NCBI GenBank assembly: GCA_009469585.1
Contig: SSXW01000003.1
Coordinates: forward strand, 124,001-188,000
Length of the DNA: 64,000 nucleotides
Direction: 5' to 3'
Source: Dechloromonas sp. Dech2017
Lineage (GTDB): Bacteria > Pseudomonadota > Gammaproteobacteria > Burkholderiales > Rhodocyclaceae
Shown piece after piece: positions 37,321 to 44,966 of the stretch. Both the position numbers and the translations under genes were made by a program. The notes under the pieces are model-generated. The model had not been told where the DNA came from. It saw nothing but the letters and a program-made list of their open reading frames with translations, and ran no database searches. Numbering within the stretch: position 1 is the stretch's first letter; each line of letters begins with the position of its first letter.

Positions 37321-37962
37321 ATGGCTCCCGCCCTGCGCACGCTTGACCAACGCTGCGGCGCCGACGCGCTGCTCGTCCTGCTGCCCGGCGCCTACATGAC
37401 GCCCGAGCACTACGCCGAGCGTTTCTTCCCGACCGTCGCCCAACGCCGGCTGCGCCTCGACCTGCTCGCCGTCGATCCCGGCGTCGATGCCGTGGCCTCG
37501 GGCGACGCCATCCCGGCCATCGTCGATGGCATCCTCCGCCCGGCCCGCGCCGCCTACGCCCGCCTGTGGCTGGGCGGCATCTCGCTCGGCGGCCTCACCG
37601 CCCTCTGCCTCAACGCCGACCACCCCGGGCTAATCGACGGCCTGTGCCTGATCGCCCCCTACCCGGGCAGCCGGCTGACCACCAACGCCATCGCCCGGGC
37701 TGGCGGGCTGGCGCGCTGGCAACCGACGGCCGACCAGCTGGCCGACCCGGAATTCCGCCTGTGGCAATGGCTGAAGGCGCCGCCCGCCGGCCTGCCGGCC
37801 TACGTCGGCCACGGCCGCGCCGACCGTTTCGCCGAAGGCATGGCGCAGATCGCCGAGCGCTTTCCGGCCGCCGCCCGCGACCTGGTCGACGGCGACCACG
37901 ACTGGCCGGCCTGGCAGCGCCTGTGGGAAAATTTTCTCGACCGCGGCCATTTTCCCGCCTGA
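37321..37962 (+). CDS. alpha/beta hydrolase (aryl polyene operon)
   Basis: The 213-residue protein has the nucleophile segment GGISLGGLT (Ser near residue 85) and a His in DGDHDWPAW at the end. No signal peptide. Position inside the operon and the lack of a separate thioesterase suggest it might release or edit the polyene chain (an ApeK-like role), but this is inference. The ATG follows a parS site. Confidence 0.75.
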   Translation: MAPALRTLDQRCGADALLVLLPGAYMTPEHYAERFFPTVAQRRLRLDLLAVDPGVDAVASGDAIPAIVDGILRPARAAYARLWLGGISLGGLTALCLNADHPGLIDGLCLIAPYPGSRLTTNAIARAGGLARWQPTADQLADPEFRLWQWLKAPPAGLPAYVGHGRADRFAEGMAQIAERFPAAARDLVDGDHDWPAWQRLWENFLDRGHFPA

Positions 37963-37984
37963 ACACGCCTGAACCCGCCCGAGC

Positions 37985-38785
37985 ATGACGACGCCCTGGA
38001 AACCGACCCTCGCCATTCAAGCCACGCTGGCCGTGCACGCCGGGGCGGCGGCCGGCTGCCTGCTGGCGCCCGCCCTGTGGCCGTGGGCGGTGGCGGCGCT
38101 GGTCGTCAATCACGCCATCATCACCACCGCCGGCCTGCTGCCGCGCAGCACGCTGCTCGGCCCCAACCTCAACCGCCTGCCGGCCGCCGCCGTCGCCCGC
38201 CGGCAAATCGCCCTGACCATAGACGACGGCCCCGACCCCGAAGTCACGCCGCAGGTGCTGGCCCTGCTCGACGCCGCCGGGGCGAGGGCGACCTTCTTCT
38301 GCATCGGCTGGCGGGCCCGCGCCAACCCGGCGCTGTGCCGGGCCATCGCCGAGCGCGGCCACCAGGTCGAAAACCACGGCGATTCGCATGCCAAGGCCTT
38401 CGCCACCTTCGGCCCCGGCCGCATGCGGGCCGACATCGCCGCCGGCCAGGCGACGCTGGCCGCCATCACCGGCCGCGCCCCACGCTACTTCCGGGCCACG
38501 GCCGGCCTGCGCAACCCCTTTCTCGACCGCGTACTGCACGGCCTCGACCTGCGCCTGGCGAGCTGGACGCGCCGCCCCTACGACACCCGCTGCGGCGACC
38601 CCGACACCGTGCTGCGCCGCCTGACCCGCGACCTCGCGCCCGGCGACATCCTGCTCCTCCACGACGGCCACGCCGCCCGCACGGCCGCCGGCCAGCCGGT
38701 CATCCTCGCCGTCCTGCCCCGCCTGCTGGCGACGCTGCGCGACCAGCAACTGAACCCCGTCACCCTCGACGACGCCACCTCATGA
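37985..38785 (+). CDS. polysaccharide deacetylase family protein
   Basis: The 266-residue protein carries NodB-type motifs: TIDDGPDPEVTPQVL (metal Asp, residues 79-93), then VENHGDSHAKAFATFG (metal His pair) and LLLHDGHAART near the end. It has one or two N-terminal hydrophobic segments, so it is probably membrane-anchored with the catalytic domain outside. It may deacetylate an amino-sugar in the polyene glycolipid or cell wall. Overlaps the next start by four bases. Confidence 0.83.
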   Translation: MTTPWKPTLAIQATLAVHAGAAAGCLLAPALWPWAVAALVVNHAIITTAGLLPRSTLLGPNLNRLPAAAVARRQIALTIDDGPDPEVTPQVLALLDAAGARATFFCIGWRARANPALCRAIAERGHQVENHGDSHAKAFATFGPGRMRADIAAGQATLAAITGRAPRYFRATAGLRNPFLDRVLHGLDLRLASWTRRPYDTRCGDPDTVLRRLTRDLAPGDILLLHDGHAARTAAGQPVILAVLPRLLATLRDQQLNPVTLDDATS

Positions 38786-39516
38786 CGACGCCCTTCCTGC
38801 GCACCCTGCTCGACGAAGCCAGCCGCCCCTTCCGCGGCGGCGGCCATTTTGCCTACCACTACGCCCGCGGCAAGCTGTCCTCCGACAGCATCTTCCGCGA
38901 GATCCTGAAGCGCGGCCTGCTGCCGGCCGAGGGCCGCTACCTCGACCTCGGCTGCGGCCAGGGCAGCCTGTTTTCCTGGCTGCTCGCCGCCCGCCGGCTC
39001 TACGAAGCCGGGCAGTGGCCGGCCGACTGGCCGGCGGCGCCGAGGGCGCTCAGCCTGCGCGGCATCGAGCTGATGCAAAAGGACGTCGACCGCGCCGCCC
39101 GCGCCTTCGGCCCCGACCACCCGGTGCTGCGTATCGAGCAAGGCGACATGACCCGGGCCGATTTCGGCCAGGCCGACGTCATCACCATCCTCGACGCCCT
39201 GCATTATTTCGACCACGCCCACCAGAGGGACGTGCTCAAGCGCATCCGCGCCGCGCTGCCGCCTGGCGGCCTGTTCCTGACCCGGGTCGGCGACGCCTCG
39301 GCCGGCCTGCCCTACCACCTGTGCAACTGGGTCGACCACGCCGTCACCTTCGTCCGCGGCCACCGCCTGCCGCGCCTCTACTGCCGGCCGCTGGCCGAGT
39401 GGATGGCGCTGCTGCACGGCCTCGGCTTCAGCGTCGAGAGCGACCCGATGAACGACATCAAGCCCTTCGCCAACGTCATGCTGGTCTGCCGGGTTCCCGG
39501 CGGGCCGGCGGACTGA
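38782..39516 (+). CDS. class I SAM-dependent methyltransferase (aryl polyene)
   Basis: The 244-residue enzyme has the SAM motif YLDLGCGQGSLFSWL (about residues 53-67) and motif post I/II in TILDALHYFDHAH. Aryl polyene head groups are often methylated, and these clusters contain one such methyltransferase, so it is a plausible head-group O-methyltransferase. It is coupled to the deacetylase gene by a four-base overlap. Confidence 0.83.
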   Translation: MTTPFLRTLLDEASRPFRGGGHFAYHYARGKLSSDSIFREILKRGLLPAEGRYLDLGCGQGSLFSWLLAARRLYEAGQWPADWPAAPRALSLRGIELMQKDVDRAARAFGPDHPVLRIEQGDMTRADFGQADVITILDALHYFDHAHQRDVLKRIRAALPPGGLFLTRVGDASAGLPYHLCNWVDHAVTFVRGHRLPRLYCRPLAEWMALLHGLGFSVESDPMNDIKPFANVMLVCRVPGGPAD

Positions 39517-39531
39517 GTTTTTCCCCGTCGC

Positions 39532-40707
39532 ATGTTCCGTCGCCTTCTGATTGCCACGATGCTGCTGGCCGGGCTGGCCGGCTGCTCGCTGTTCGAGGAA
39601 GGCGAGGAGGAGGGCGGGGCGCTGCCCCCCGACCTGGCGCGCCGGGCCGACGGGCGGACCGCCACCGCCTGGCCGACCTCGCTGGCCGAGGGCGAAGTCC
39701 GCCAGCGCATCGCCCGCCTGCTGCCCGCCTACGCCAAGGACAAGGCCGGCTGGGCGGCCGACCTGCACACCGCCTTCAAGACGCTGGAAGTGCCGCACGC
39801 GGCGCCGACCTATTGCGCCGCCATCGCCATCATCGAGCAGGAATCGAGCTTCCAGGCCGACCCGACGGTGCCCGGCCTGCCTGGCATCGTGCGCAAGGAA
39901 CTGGAAAGCCGGGCCGGCCGCTACGGCGTGCCGGCCCTCATCGTCACCGCCGCCCTCGGCAAGACCTCGCCGGACGGCAAGACCTACAACCAGCGCATCG
40001 ACTCCCTCAAGACCGAAACCCAGCTCAACGGCCTGTTCGAGGACATGATCGGCGAGCTGCCCTTCGGCCGCCAGCTGTTCGCCGACTACAACCCGGTGCG
40101 CACCGGCGGCCCGATGCAGGTCAGCGTCGAATTCGCCGGCCAGCACGTCAAGGAACGCAGCTACCCCTACCCGATCGAAAAGAAGCTGCGCGACGAAGTA
40201 TTCACCCGGCGCGGCGGCGTCTATTTCGGCAGCGCCATCCTGCTCGACTACCCGGCCCCCTACGACGCCGTCGTCTATCGCTTCGCCGACTTCAACGCCG
40301 GCCGCTACAGCAGCCGCAACGCCGCCTTCCAGCTCGCCCTCGGCCAGCTCGCCGGCCAGTCGCTGGCCCCCGACGGCGACCTGCTGCGCTACGACGACGG
40401 CCAGCCGGCCGCCGTGCCCAGCCGCGTCGAGGAAGCCGCCATCGGCCTGGCCGGCAAGCTCGACATGAGCCGGCCGCAAATCCGCCGCGACCTGCTCCTC
40501 GAAAAAACCGCCGCCTTCAGCCGCAGCCCGCTGTACACCCGCGTCTTCGCGCTGGCCGAAGCCAAGGGCCGCCCCCTGGCCCGCCAGGCCATGCCGCAGA
40601 TCGACCTGAAAAGCCCGAAAATCCGCCGCAAGCTGACGACGGAATGGTTCGCCAAACGGGTGGAAGGGCGCTACCGGACTTGCCTGGGGCGCAGCGGCGG
40701 CAAATAG
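39532..40707 (+). CDS. DUF1615 lipoprotein
   Basis: The 391-residue protein is exported with a lipoprotein signal (RRLLIATMLLAGLAGC, Cys 18). It matches DUF1615: CAAIAIIEQESSFQADPTVPG (broken around residue 100), KTSPDGKTYNQRIDSL and YNPVRTGGPMQVSVEF. The domain looks related to lytic-transglycosylase type folds, with Glu in IIEQESSF. It is the last plus-strand gene before the islet. The role in the polyene system is unknown. Confidence 0.83.
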   Translation: MFRRLLIATMLLAGLAGCSLFEEGEEEGGALPPDLARRADGRTATAWPTSLAEGEVRQRIARLLPAYAKDKAGWAADLHTAFKTLEVPHAAPTYCAAIAIIEQESSFQADPTVPGLPGIVRKELESRAGRYGVPALIVTAALGKTSPDGKTYNQRIDSLKTETQLNGLFEDMIGELPFGRQLFADYNPVRTGGPMQVSVEFAGQHVKERSYPYPIEKKLRDEVFTRRGGVYFGSAILLDYPAPYDAVVYRFADFNAGRYSSRNAAFQLALGQLAGQSLAPDGDLLRYDDGQPAAVPSRVEEAAIGLAGKLDMSRPQIRRDLLLEKTAAFSRSPLYTRVFALAEAKGRPLARQAMPQIDLKSPKIRRKLTTEWFAKRVEGRYRTCLGRSGGK

Positions 40708-40712
40708 CCATT

Positions 40713-40745
40713 CCGGCGGTCAACCGGAAAAATCGGCCAAAATCG
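40713..40745 (+). repeat. dispersed 33-base repeat, copy J (intergenic)
   Basis: GGTCAAC at 40718-40724, spacer CGGAAAAATCGG, tail CCAAAATCG. It follows the DUF1615 stop by five bases and marks the left border of the AT-richer islet. Confidence 0.75.
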
Positions 40746-40830
40746 CAAGGCCGGATCACCGCCTCGGAATCAAGGGCTGCGAAATCGCATCAGCTTGACC
40801 GGCTTGAATTAGCCCTGAGGAAGTAGCGGG

Positions 40831-41106
40831 TTAGGCCACTGACTGGCTGACAAGAGGGAAACGCTCAGGATGCCGGATGGACTCAACTGCCAAGTCGATG
40901 TCCAGTTCCGGCCAATAGAGATGATTGGGCGCCGGCAGTTCGACATGGAGGATTTTGCCAATCGCCACATCCCGAAACCACGGAAACTCGGAGAAGGGCA
41001 AAAACAACTCCTCCGCATCCAGCAAGACCCAGAAGCCGTGCTGCGAAACGTTGGTTACTTCAACCGGGGAAATGTCTGTGCCAAGCGCTGCGGATGTCAT
41101 ATTCAT
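40831..41106 (-). CDS. DUF2442 family protein
   Basis: The 91-residue protein has the DUF2442 pattern (FWVLLDAEELFLPFSEFPWF and NHLYWPELDIDLAVESI). In many genomes DUF2442 is paired with DUF4160 as here, and such pairs are suspected toxin-antitoxin modules, without firm experimental proof that I can cite. It overlaps the upstream DUF4160 gene by 47 bases in another frame. It is located in the islet between operon halves. Confidence 0.75.
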   Translation of the reverse strand: MNMTSAALGTDISPVEVTNVSQHGFWVLLDAEELFLPFSEFPWFRDVAIGKILHVELPAPNHLYWPELDIDLAVESIRHPERFPLVSQSVA

Positions 41107-41299
41107 GCTCCTGCACGAGGCGTTGTGCCTCGCTGATTTCCCGCCGAGACAAGCCGGTGTGTTGTGCGACCTCGATCACAGGTTCGAGCCAGAACTTTGC
41201 CTCACCGTTCTGTCCCTGAACGTGCACATGCATCCTCGGCTCCTCTCGGGAGAAGAAATAGAACCTGAAGCCACCTTCACGAAAAACAGTTGGACTCAT
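41060..41299 (-). CDS. DUF4160 family protein
   Basis: The 79-residue protein shows the DUF4160 pattern: SPTVFREGGFRFYFFSREEPR then HVHVQGQNGEAKFWLEP. It is transcribed with DUF2442 on the minus strand. The pair is common in mobile or defence-related regions. Function unknown. Confidence 0.75.
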   Translation of the reverse strand: MSPTVFREGGFRFYFFSREEPRMHVHVQGQNGEAKFWLEPVIEVAQHTGLSRREISEAQRLVQEHEYDIRSAWHRHFPG

Positions 41300-41380
41300 C
41301 GGTGGAATGATACGCGTAGAGCTTGTCGCCGCCCAACGTAGAAATCACCGGCGCTGCGCGGCTTTTTCGCTCAGAGGAAA

Positions 41381-41405
41381 AAAATAGGGGTCTGACCCCT
41401 ATTTT
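41381..41405. repeat. 25-base palindrome, REP-like
   Basis: AAAATAGGGG (41381-41390), TCTGA loop, CCCCTATTTT (41396-41405): perfect 10-bp arms. Similar GGGGTCTGACCCC elements are frequent in betaproteobacteria as extragenic palindromes. It lies between the DUF pair and the HEPN-like gene and may also act as a terminator. Confidence 0.7.
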
Positions 41406-41434
41406 GTGCGCGACAGGTCCGGTGAAATGATTGG

Positions 41435-42115
41435 TTAGGGCGCATGACTGACACCCTCGTCTGTGATCTCCTTCAGCAGGTCCTCGAACTGCCGGTGCTT
41501 ACCGCGAAAGCCCACTGTACAGCTGGCGAGTGGTGTGTGGCTGAAGTTTTCCTGGTTCATAAACTTGAGCGTGCGCCACACCACATCAAAGACCTTGCGT
41601 ACGTCGGATCGGTCAACGGCGGTGGGACTGACATTCAGCCTCAAGGTACGAGTCTGACGAGCGGGGACGTCAACCACCTGCTCGTAGTGTTTGTTTGTCT
41701 GAAAGCCGAGCTCTTTTGGAGTAGCAAGAGTCGGAGATCCAACGGCTTCGAAGTCTGAGACGTCCAAGTGCCAGACATGATTGTGGGCCAACACATTACG
41801 AACCAGGAAAACGTCGACAAGTTCATCCCTGGTCGGGAGAGCCGTAAAGTATTTGGCGAGAAGGTCAGGCGTGCTGAGGTTTCCGGCAACTCCTTCCACA
41901 TTCCGCACAAAACGAAGCCTTGCGGTATACGACTCGAGCACAGCGATCAGAAGGACAACGAGAGCAGCCGAATACCCGTTCTCATGCAAACTTGTTCCAG
42001 CGGGACCCACGCCGGATACAGGTCGCTTCAGAAGCTTGTCCAGTAGATCTGCGATCGGCTGAAGATAAGCAGAGCCCACGATGGTGACGACATCGGGAAT
42101 TGCTGGTCGGGACAT
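41435..42115 (-). CDS. hypothetical protein with HEPN-like RNVLAH motif
   Basis: The 226-residue protein has a helical region with DVFLVRNVLAHNHVW (about residues 103-117). R-N-x3-H is the Rx4-6H motif of HEPN nucleases, which cleave RNA in toxin, defence and RNA-processing systems. An N-terminal helix-rich part (ALVVLLIAVLESYTARLRF) fits the four-helix HEPN bundle. No nucleotidyltransferase or helicase partner is next to it. Codon use differs from the flanking operon genes. Nuclease activity is not shown. Confidence 0.6.
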   Translation of the reverse strand: MSRPAIPDVVTIVGSAYLQPIADLLDKLLKRPVSGVGPAGTSLHENGYSAALVVLLIAVLESYTARLRFVRNVEGVAGNLSTPDLLAKYFTALPTRDELVDVFLVRNVLAHNHVWHLDVSDFEAVGSPTLATPKELGFQTNKHYEQVVDVPARQTRTLRLNVSPTAVDRSDVRKVFDVVWRTLKFMNQENFSHTPLASCTVGFRGKHRQFEDLLKEITDEGVSHAP

Positions 42116-42130
42116 GGCTGCTCCTGCGCC

Positions 42131-42295
42131 CTAAGGATTATCTGGGCGAAACGCGGAAAACGGGGACAGACCACGGTTTTCAGCAGCACGATTTTCAACT
42201 GGGCGGGAACAGTGCTTTGAATCGAAACGTCCGCCAACATAATTCGCCGGATTTTCCTCAGGAAAATCTTCAAAGTATTCCGACCATTCACCCAT
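42131..42295 (-). pseudogene. small gene, probably truncated
   Basis: ATG at 42295 with a good ribosome-binding site (GGGAGA six bases before) starts a 54-codon frame: MGEWSEYFEDFPEENPAN, a pattern I associate with the N terminus of small acidic proteins. The last third (ENRGLSPFSAFRPDNP) is translated from a REP-like segment (42157-42180), so the gene seems cut and sealed by the repeat. Stop TAG at 42131-42133. Confidence 0.4.
42157..42180. repeat. imperfect palindrome, REP-like (GGGGACAGACCACGG type)
   Basis: AAAACGGGGACAGACC followed by ACGGTTTT forms an imperfect inverted repeat. Related GGGGACAGACCACG motifs are common in betaproteobacterial genomes near REP-type elements. Here it forms the 3' part of the truncated small gene. 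Confidence 0.5.
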
Positions 42296-42482
42296 CGCGC
42301 TCTCCCAAAAAACTATCCACTCATAATCGACCTGAAGGCGTCACAAAAAACCGCAGGCTCCGCAAGCAACTCACCCGCACACTCTAGCCCAAACGCATAT
42401 CCGTCACCATCACCCAGCCCACGGTAGCCTGCCGGCGCCGCCCCCTCTGTTAAAATCGCTGCACTTCATTTCGAGTCCTGCC

Positions 42483-43673
42483 GTGACCCCGCTGCTCCTT
42501 TCCGCCTACACCGCCACCACCTGCCTCGGGCGCGGCCTGGCTGCGACGCGGGCGGCGCTGCGCGACGGGCGGAGCGGGCTGGCGCCGTGCGCTTTCGAGA
42601 GCGTCGCGCTGGACACCTGGATCGGTGAGGTGGCTGCGGTCGACAGCGAAAAACTGCCCGAATCACTGGCCATCTACGACTGCCGCAACAACCGGCTGAC
42701 CCGCCTGGGCCTGGAGACGGACGGCTTCGCCGACCGCGTACGCGCCACCGTCGCCCGCTACGGCAGCGACCGGATCGGCGTCTTCCTCGGCACCAGCACG
42801 GCCGGCATCCTGCAGACCGAGCTCGCCTATCGCCGGCGCGATCCGGCCAGCGGCGCGCTGCCTGACGATTTCCACTACCGCACGACGCACAATTCCTTCT
42901 CGCTGGCCGAATTCACCCGCGATTACTTCGGGCTGACCGGCATGGCCATGGCCATTTCGACGGCCTGTTCGTCGAGCGCCAAGGTTTTCGCCGCCGCTGC
43001 CCGCCAGCTCGAACTCGGCAGCATCGACGCGGCCGTCGTCGGCGGCGTCGATACGCTGTGCCTGACCACGCTCTACGGCTTCGCCTCGCTGCAGCTGACC
43101 TCGGCCCGGCCGTGCCGGCCCTACGATTCCGAGCGCAACGGCATCTCGATCGGCGAGGGCGCCGCCTTCGCGCTGCTCGAACGCTGTGACCAGCCCGCCG
43201 CCGGTTCGGTGCTGCTGCTCGGCGCCGGCGAATCGAGCGACGCCTACCACATGTCCTCGCCCCACCCGGAAGGCCTCGGCGCCCGGCTGGCCATGGAGGC
43301 CGCCCTGCGCTCGGCCGGGCTGGCCGCCGCCGACATCGGCTACATCAACCTGCACGGCACGGCGACGCCGGCCAACGACGCCGCCGAGGGCAAGGCGGTC
43401 GCCGCGCTGTTCGGCGACCGGGTGCCGTGCAGCTCGACCAAGGGCGCCACCGGCCACACGCTGGGCGCCGCCGGCGCCGTCGAGGCCGTCATCTGCGCGC
43501 TGGCCCTGGGCGACGGGCTGCTGCCCGGCAGCCCGGGCACCGAACACCTCGACCCGGCCATCCCCCTCGACTACCTGCGGCAAGCCCGGGCCGGCCGGCC
43601 GCGCGTCGCGCTGAGCAATTCCTTCGGCTTTGGCGGCAGCAACTGCAGCCTGATCTTCGGGGTGGCGCCATGA
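42483..43673 (+). CDS. beta-ketoacyl-ACP synthase (ApeO-like)
   Basis: The 396-residue ketosynthase starts with GTG and has active-site Cys 162 in ISTACSSSA and His in LHGTATPAND and GATGHTLGAAG. With the next gene it forms the ApeO:ApeC type pair in aryl polyene synthesis (active ketosynthase plus chain-length-factor-like partner). It starts a second part of the operon after the islet, with no obvious promoter. Repeat copy K overlays residues around EVAAVDSEKLPES. Confidence 0.88.
   Translation: MTPLLLSAYTATTCLGRGLAATRAALRDGRSGLAPCAFESVALDTWIGEVAAVDSEKLPESLAIYDCRNNRLTRLGLETDGFADRVRATVARYGSDRIGVFLGTSTAGILQTELAYRRRDPASGALPDDFHYRTTHNSFSLAEFTRDYFGLTGMAMAISTACSSSAKVFAAAARQLELGSIDAAVVGGVDTLCLTTLYGFASLQLTSARPCRPYDSERNGISIGEGAAFALLERCDQPAAGSVLLLGAGESSDAYHMSSPHPEGLGARLAMEAALRSAGLAAADIGYINLHGTATPANDAAEGKAVAALFGDRVPCSSTKGATGHTLGAAGAVEAVICALALGDGLLPGSPGTEHLDPAIPLDYLRQARAGRPRVALSNSFGFGGSNCSLIFGVAP
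42633..42665 (+). repeat. dispersed 33-base repeat, copy K (inside ketosynthase gene)
   Basis: GCTGCGGTCGAC, spacer AGCGAAAAACTG, tail CCCGAATCA. In frame with the ketosynthase near residues 51-61. Confidence 0.55.
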
Positions 43674-44482
43674 GCGCCGGCCAGCGCCCGCCGCTGACGG
43701 CGTGGATAGCGGGCGTCGGCTTCCTCGCCCCCGGCCTGCCCGACTGGGCGAGCGCCGCCGCCGTGCTGCGCGGCGAAGCGCAGCACATCGCCGCGCCTTC
43801 GCTGCTGCCGGCGCCGGCCATCCTGCCGCCGGCCGAGCGGCGGCGGGCCAGCCGGGTGGTCAAGACGACGCTGGCCATCGGCCTCGAAGCCGCCGCCCAG
43901 GCCGGCGCCGACGTGGCGACGCTGGCCACCGTCTTCGCCGCCTCGGGCGCCGACGGCCACAACTGCCACGCGCTGTGCGAGCAGCTGGCCGGCGACGACC
44001 GGCAGATTTCGCCGACCCGCTTCCACAATTCGGTGCATAACGCCGCCGCCGGCTACTGGGGCATCGCCACCAAGGCGATGGCGCCCTGCCAGGTCATCTG
44101 CGCCTACGACGCCAGCTTCGGGGCCGGCCTGCTCGACGCCCTCGGCCAGGTCGTCGTCGACCGCCAGACGACGCTGCTGATCGCCTACGACAGCGAATAT
44201 CCGCAACCGCTGTTCGCCAAGCGGCCGGTGCCCGATGTCGGCGGGGTGGCGCTGCTGCTGACGCCGGAGCGCAGTGAGCGCTCGCTCGCAGAAATTTGCG
44301 TGGCCCCGTCCGGCCAGCCGGCCGCGACCATGGCGGAAGCCGACCTGGAAGCCCTGCGCCTGGCCATCCCGGCCATGCGGGCGCTGCCCCTGCTGCAAAA
44401 GCTGGCCCGCGGCGAGGGCGGCTCGGTGGTCGTCGACTACCTGCCGGCCATTCCACTGCAGATCGCCATCGCCCCGTGCTAG
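43670..44482 (+). CDS. chain-length-factor-like ketosynthase homologue (ApeC-like)
   Basis: The 270-residue protein is a shortened ketosynthase fold (beta-ketoacyl synthase-like, N-terminal). The expected nucleophile region reads ICAYDASFGAG, with no Cys in the usual place, so it should be non-catalytic and pair with the preceding ketosynthase as a chain-length factor. It shares four bases with the upstream gene and seven with the downstream gene. Confidence 0.82.
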   Translation: MSAGQRPPLTAWIAGVGFLAPGLPDWASAAAVLRGEAQHIAAPSLLPAPAILPPAERRRASRVVKTTLAIGLEAAAQAGADVATLATVFAASGADGHNCHALCEQLAGDDRQISPTRFHNSVHNAAAGYWGIATKAMAPCQVICAYDASFGAGLLDALGQVVVDRQTTLLIAYDSEYPQPLFAKRPVPDVGGVALLLTPERSERSLAEICVAPSGQPAATMAEADLEALRLAIPAMRALPLLQKLARGEGGSVVVDYLPAIPLQIAIAPC

Positions 44483-44922
44483 ACCGCGCCTGGATCGCCG
44501 CCCGCATCCCGCACCAGGGCAGCATGTGCCTGCTCGACGCGGTTAGCGACTGGAGCGCCGAACGCATCGCCTGCCGCGCCACCAGCCACGCCGACCCGGC
44601 CAACCCGCTGCGCGCCGACGGGCGCCTGGGTGCCGCCGCCGGCATCGAGTACGCCGCCCAGGCCATGGCCGTCCACGGCGCGCTGCTCGCCGGCCCGGCC
44701 GACGGCGCCGAGGCGCCGCGCCAAGGCTACCTGACCAGCGTGCGCGGCGTGACGCTGCACGTCGCCCGCCTCGACGAACTGCCCGGCGCACTCGACGTCG
44801 AGGCCGAGCGCCTGTCCGGCGAAGGCAACACCATCCTCTACCGCTTCGCCGTCAGCCACGCCGGCCGCTGCCTTCTCGACGGGCGGGCCGCCGTCGTCCT
44901 CGACGCCGCGGCGCTCGGCTGA
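44476..44922 (+). CDS. hotdog-fold 3-hydroxyacyl-ACP dehydratase (ApeP-like)
   Basis: The 148-residue protein has IPHQGSMCLLDAV (catalytic His, residues 10-22), as in the ApeP/FabA-like dehydratases that pair with ApeI-like proteins. I chose GTG at 44476; it gives LDRAWIAARIP and overlaps the upstream stop by seven bases. It removes water from 3-hydroxyacyl-ACP to make each double bond of the polyene. Confidence 0.83.
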   Translation: MLDRAWIAARIPHQGSMCLLDAVSDWSAERIACRATSHADPANPLRADGRLGAAAGIEYAAQAMAVHGALLAGPADGAEAPRQGYLTSVRGVTLHVARLDELPGALDVEAERLSGEGNTILYRFAVSHAGRCLLDGRAAVVLDAAALG

Positions 44923-44926
44923 AAAT

Positions 44927-44959
44927 CCGACGGTCAACGGGAAAAATGAGCCAAAAAGG
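44927..44959 (+). repeat. dispersed 33-base repeat, copy L (supplies fabG ribosome-binding site)
   Basis: GGTCAAC at 44932-44938, spacer GGGAAAAATGAG, tail CCAAAAAGG. The AAAAAGGAAAT of its tail is the ribosome-binding site for the ketoreductase start at 44967. Confidence 0.7.
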
Positions 44960-44966
44960 AAATCCC

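Noticed and set aside
42028-42291. 87-codon minus-strand frame overlapping the HEPN-like gene end and the broken small gene
   Set aside because: It is out of frame with both supported readings, lacks a ribosome-binding site and its composition looks random.
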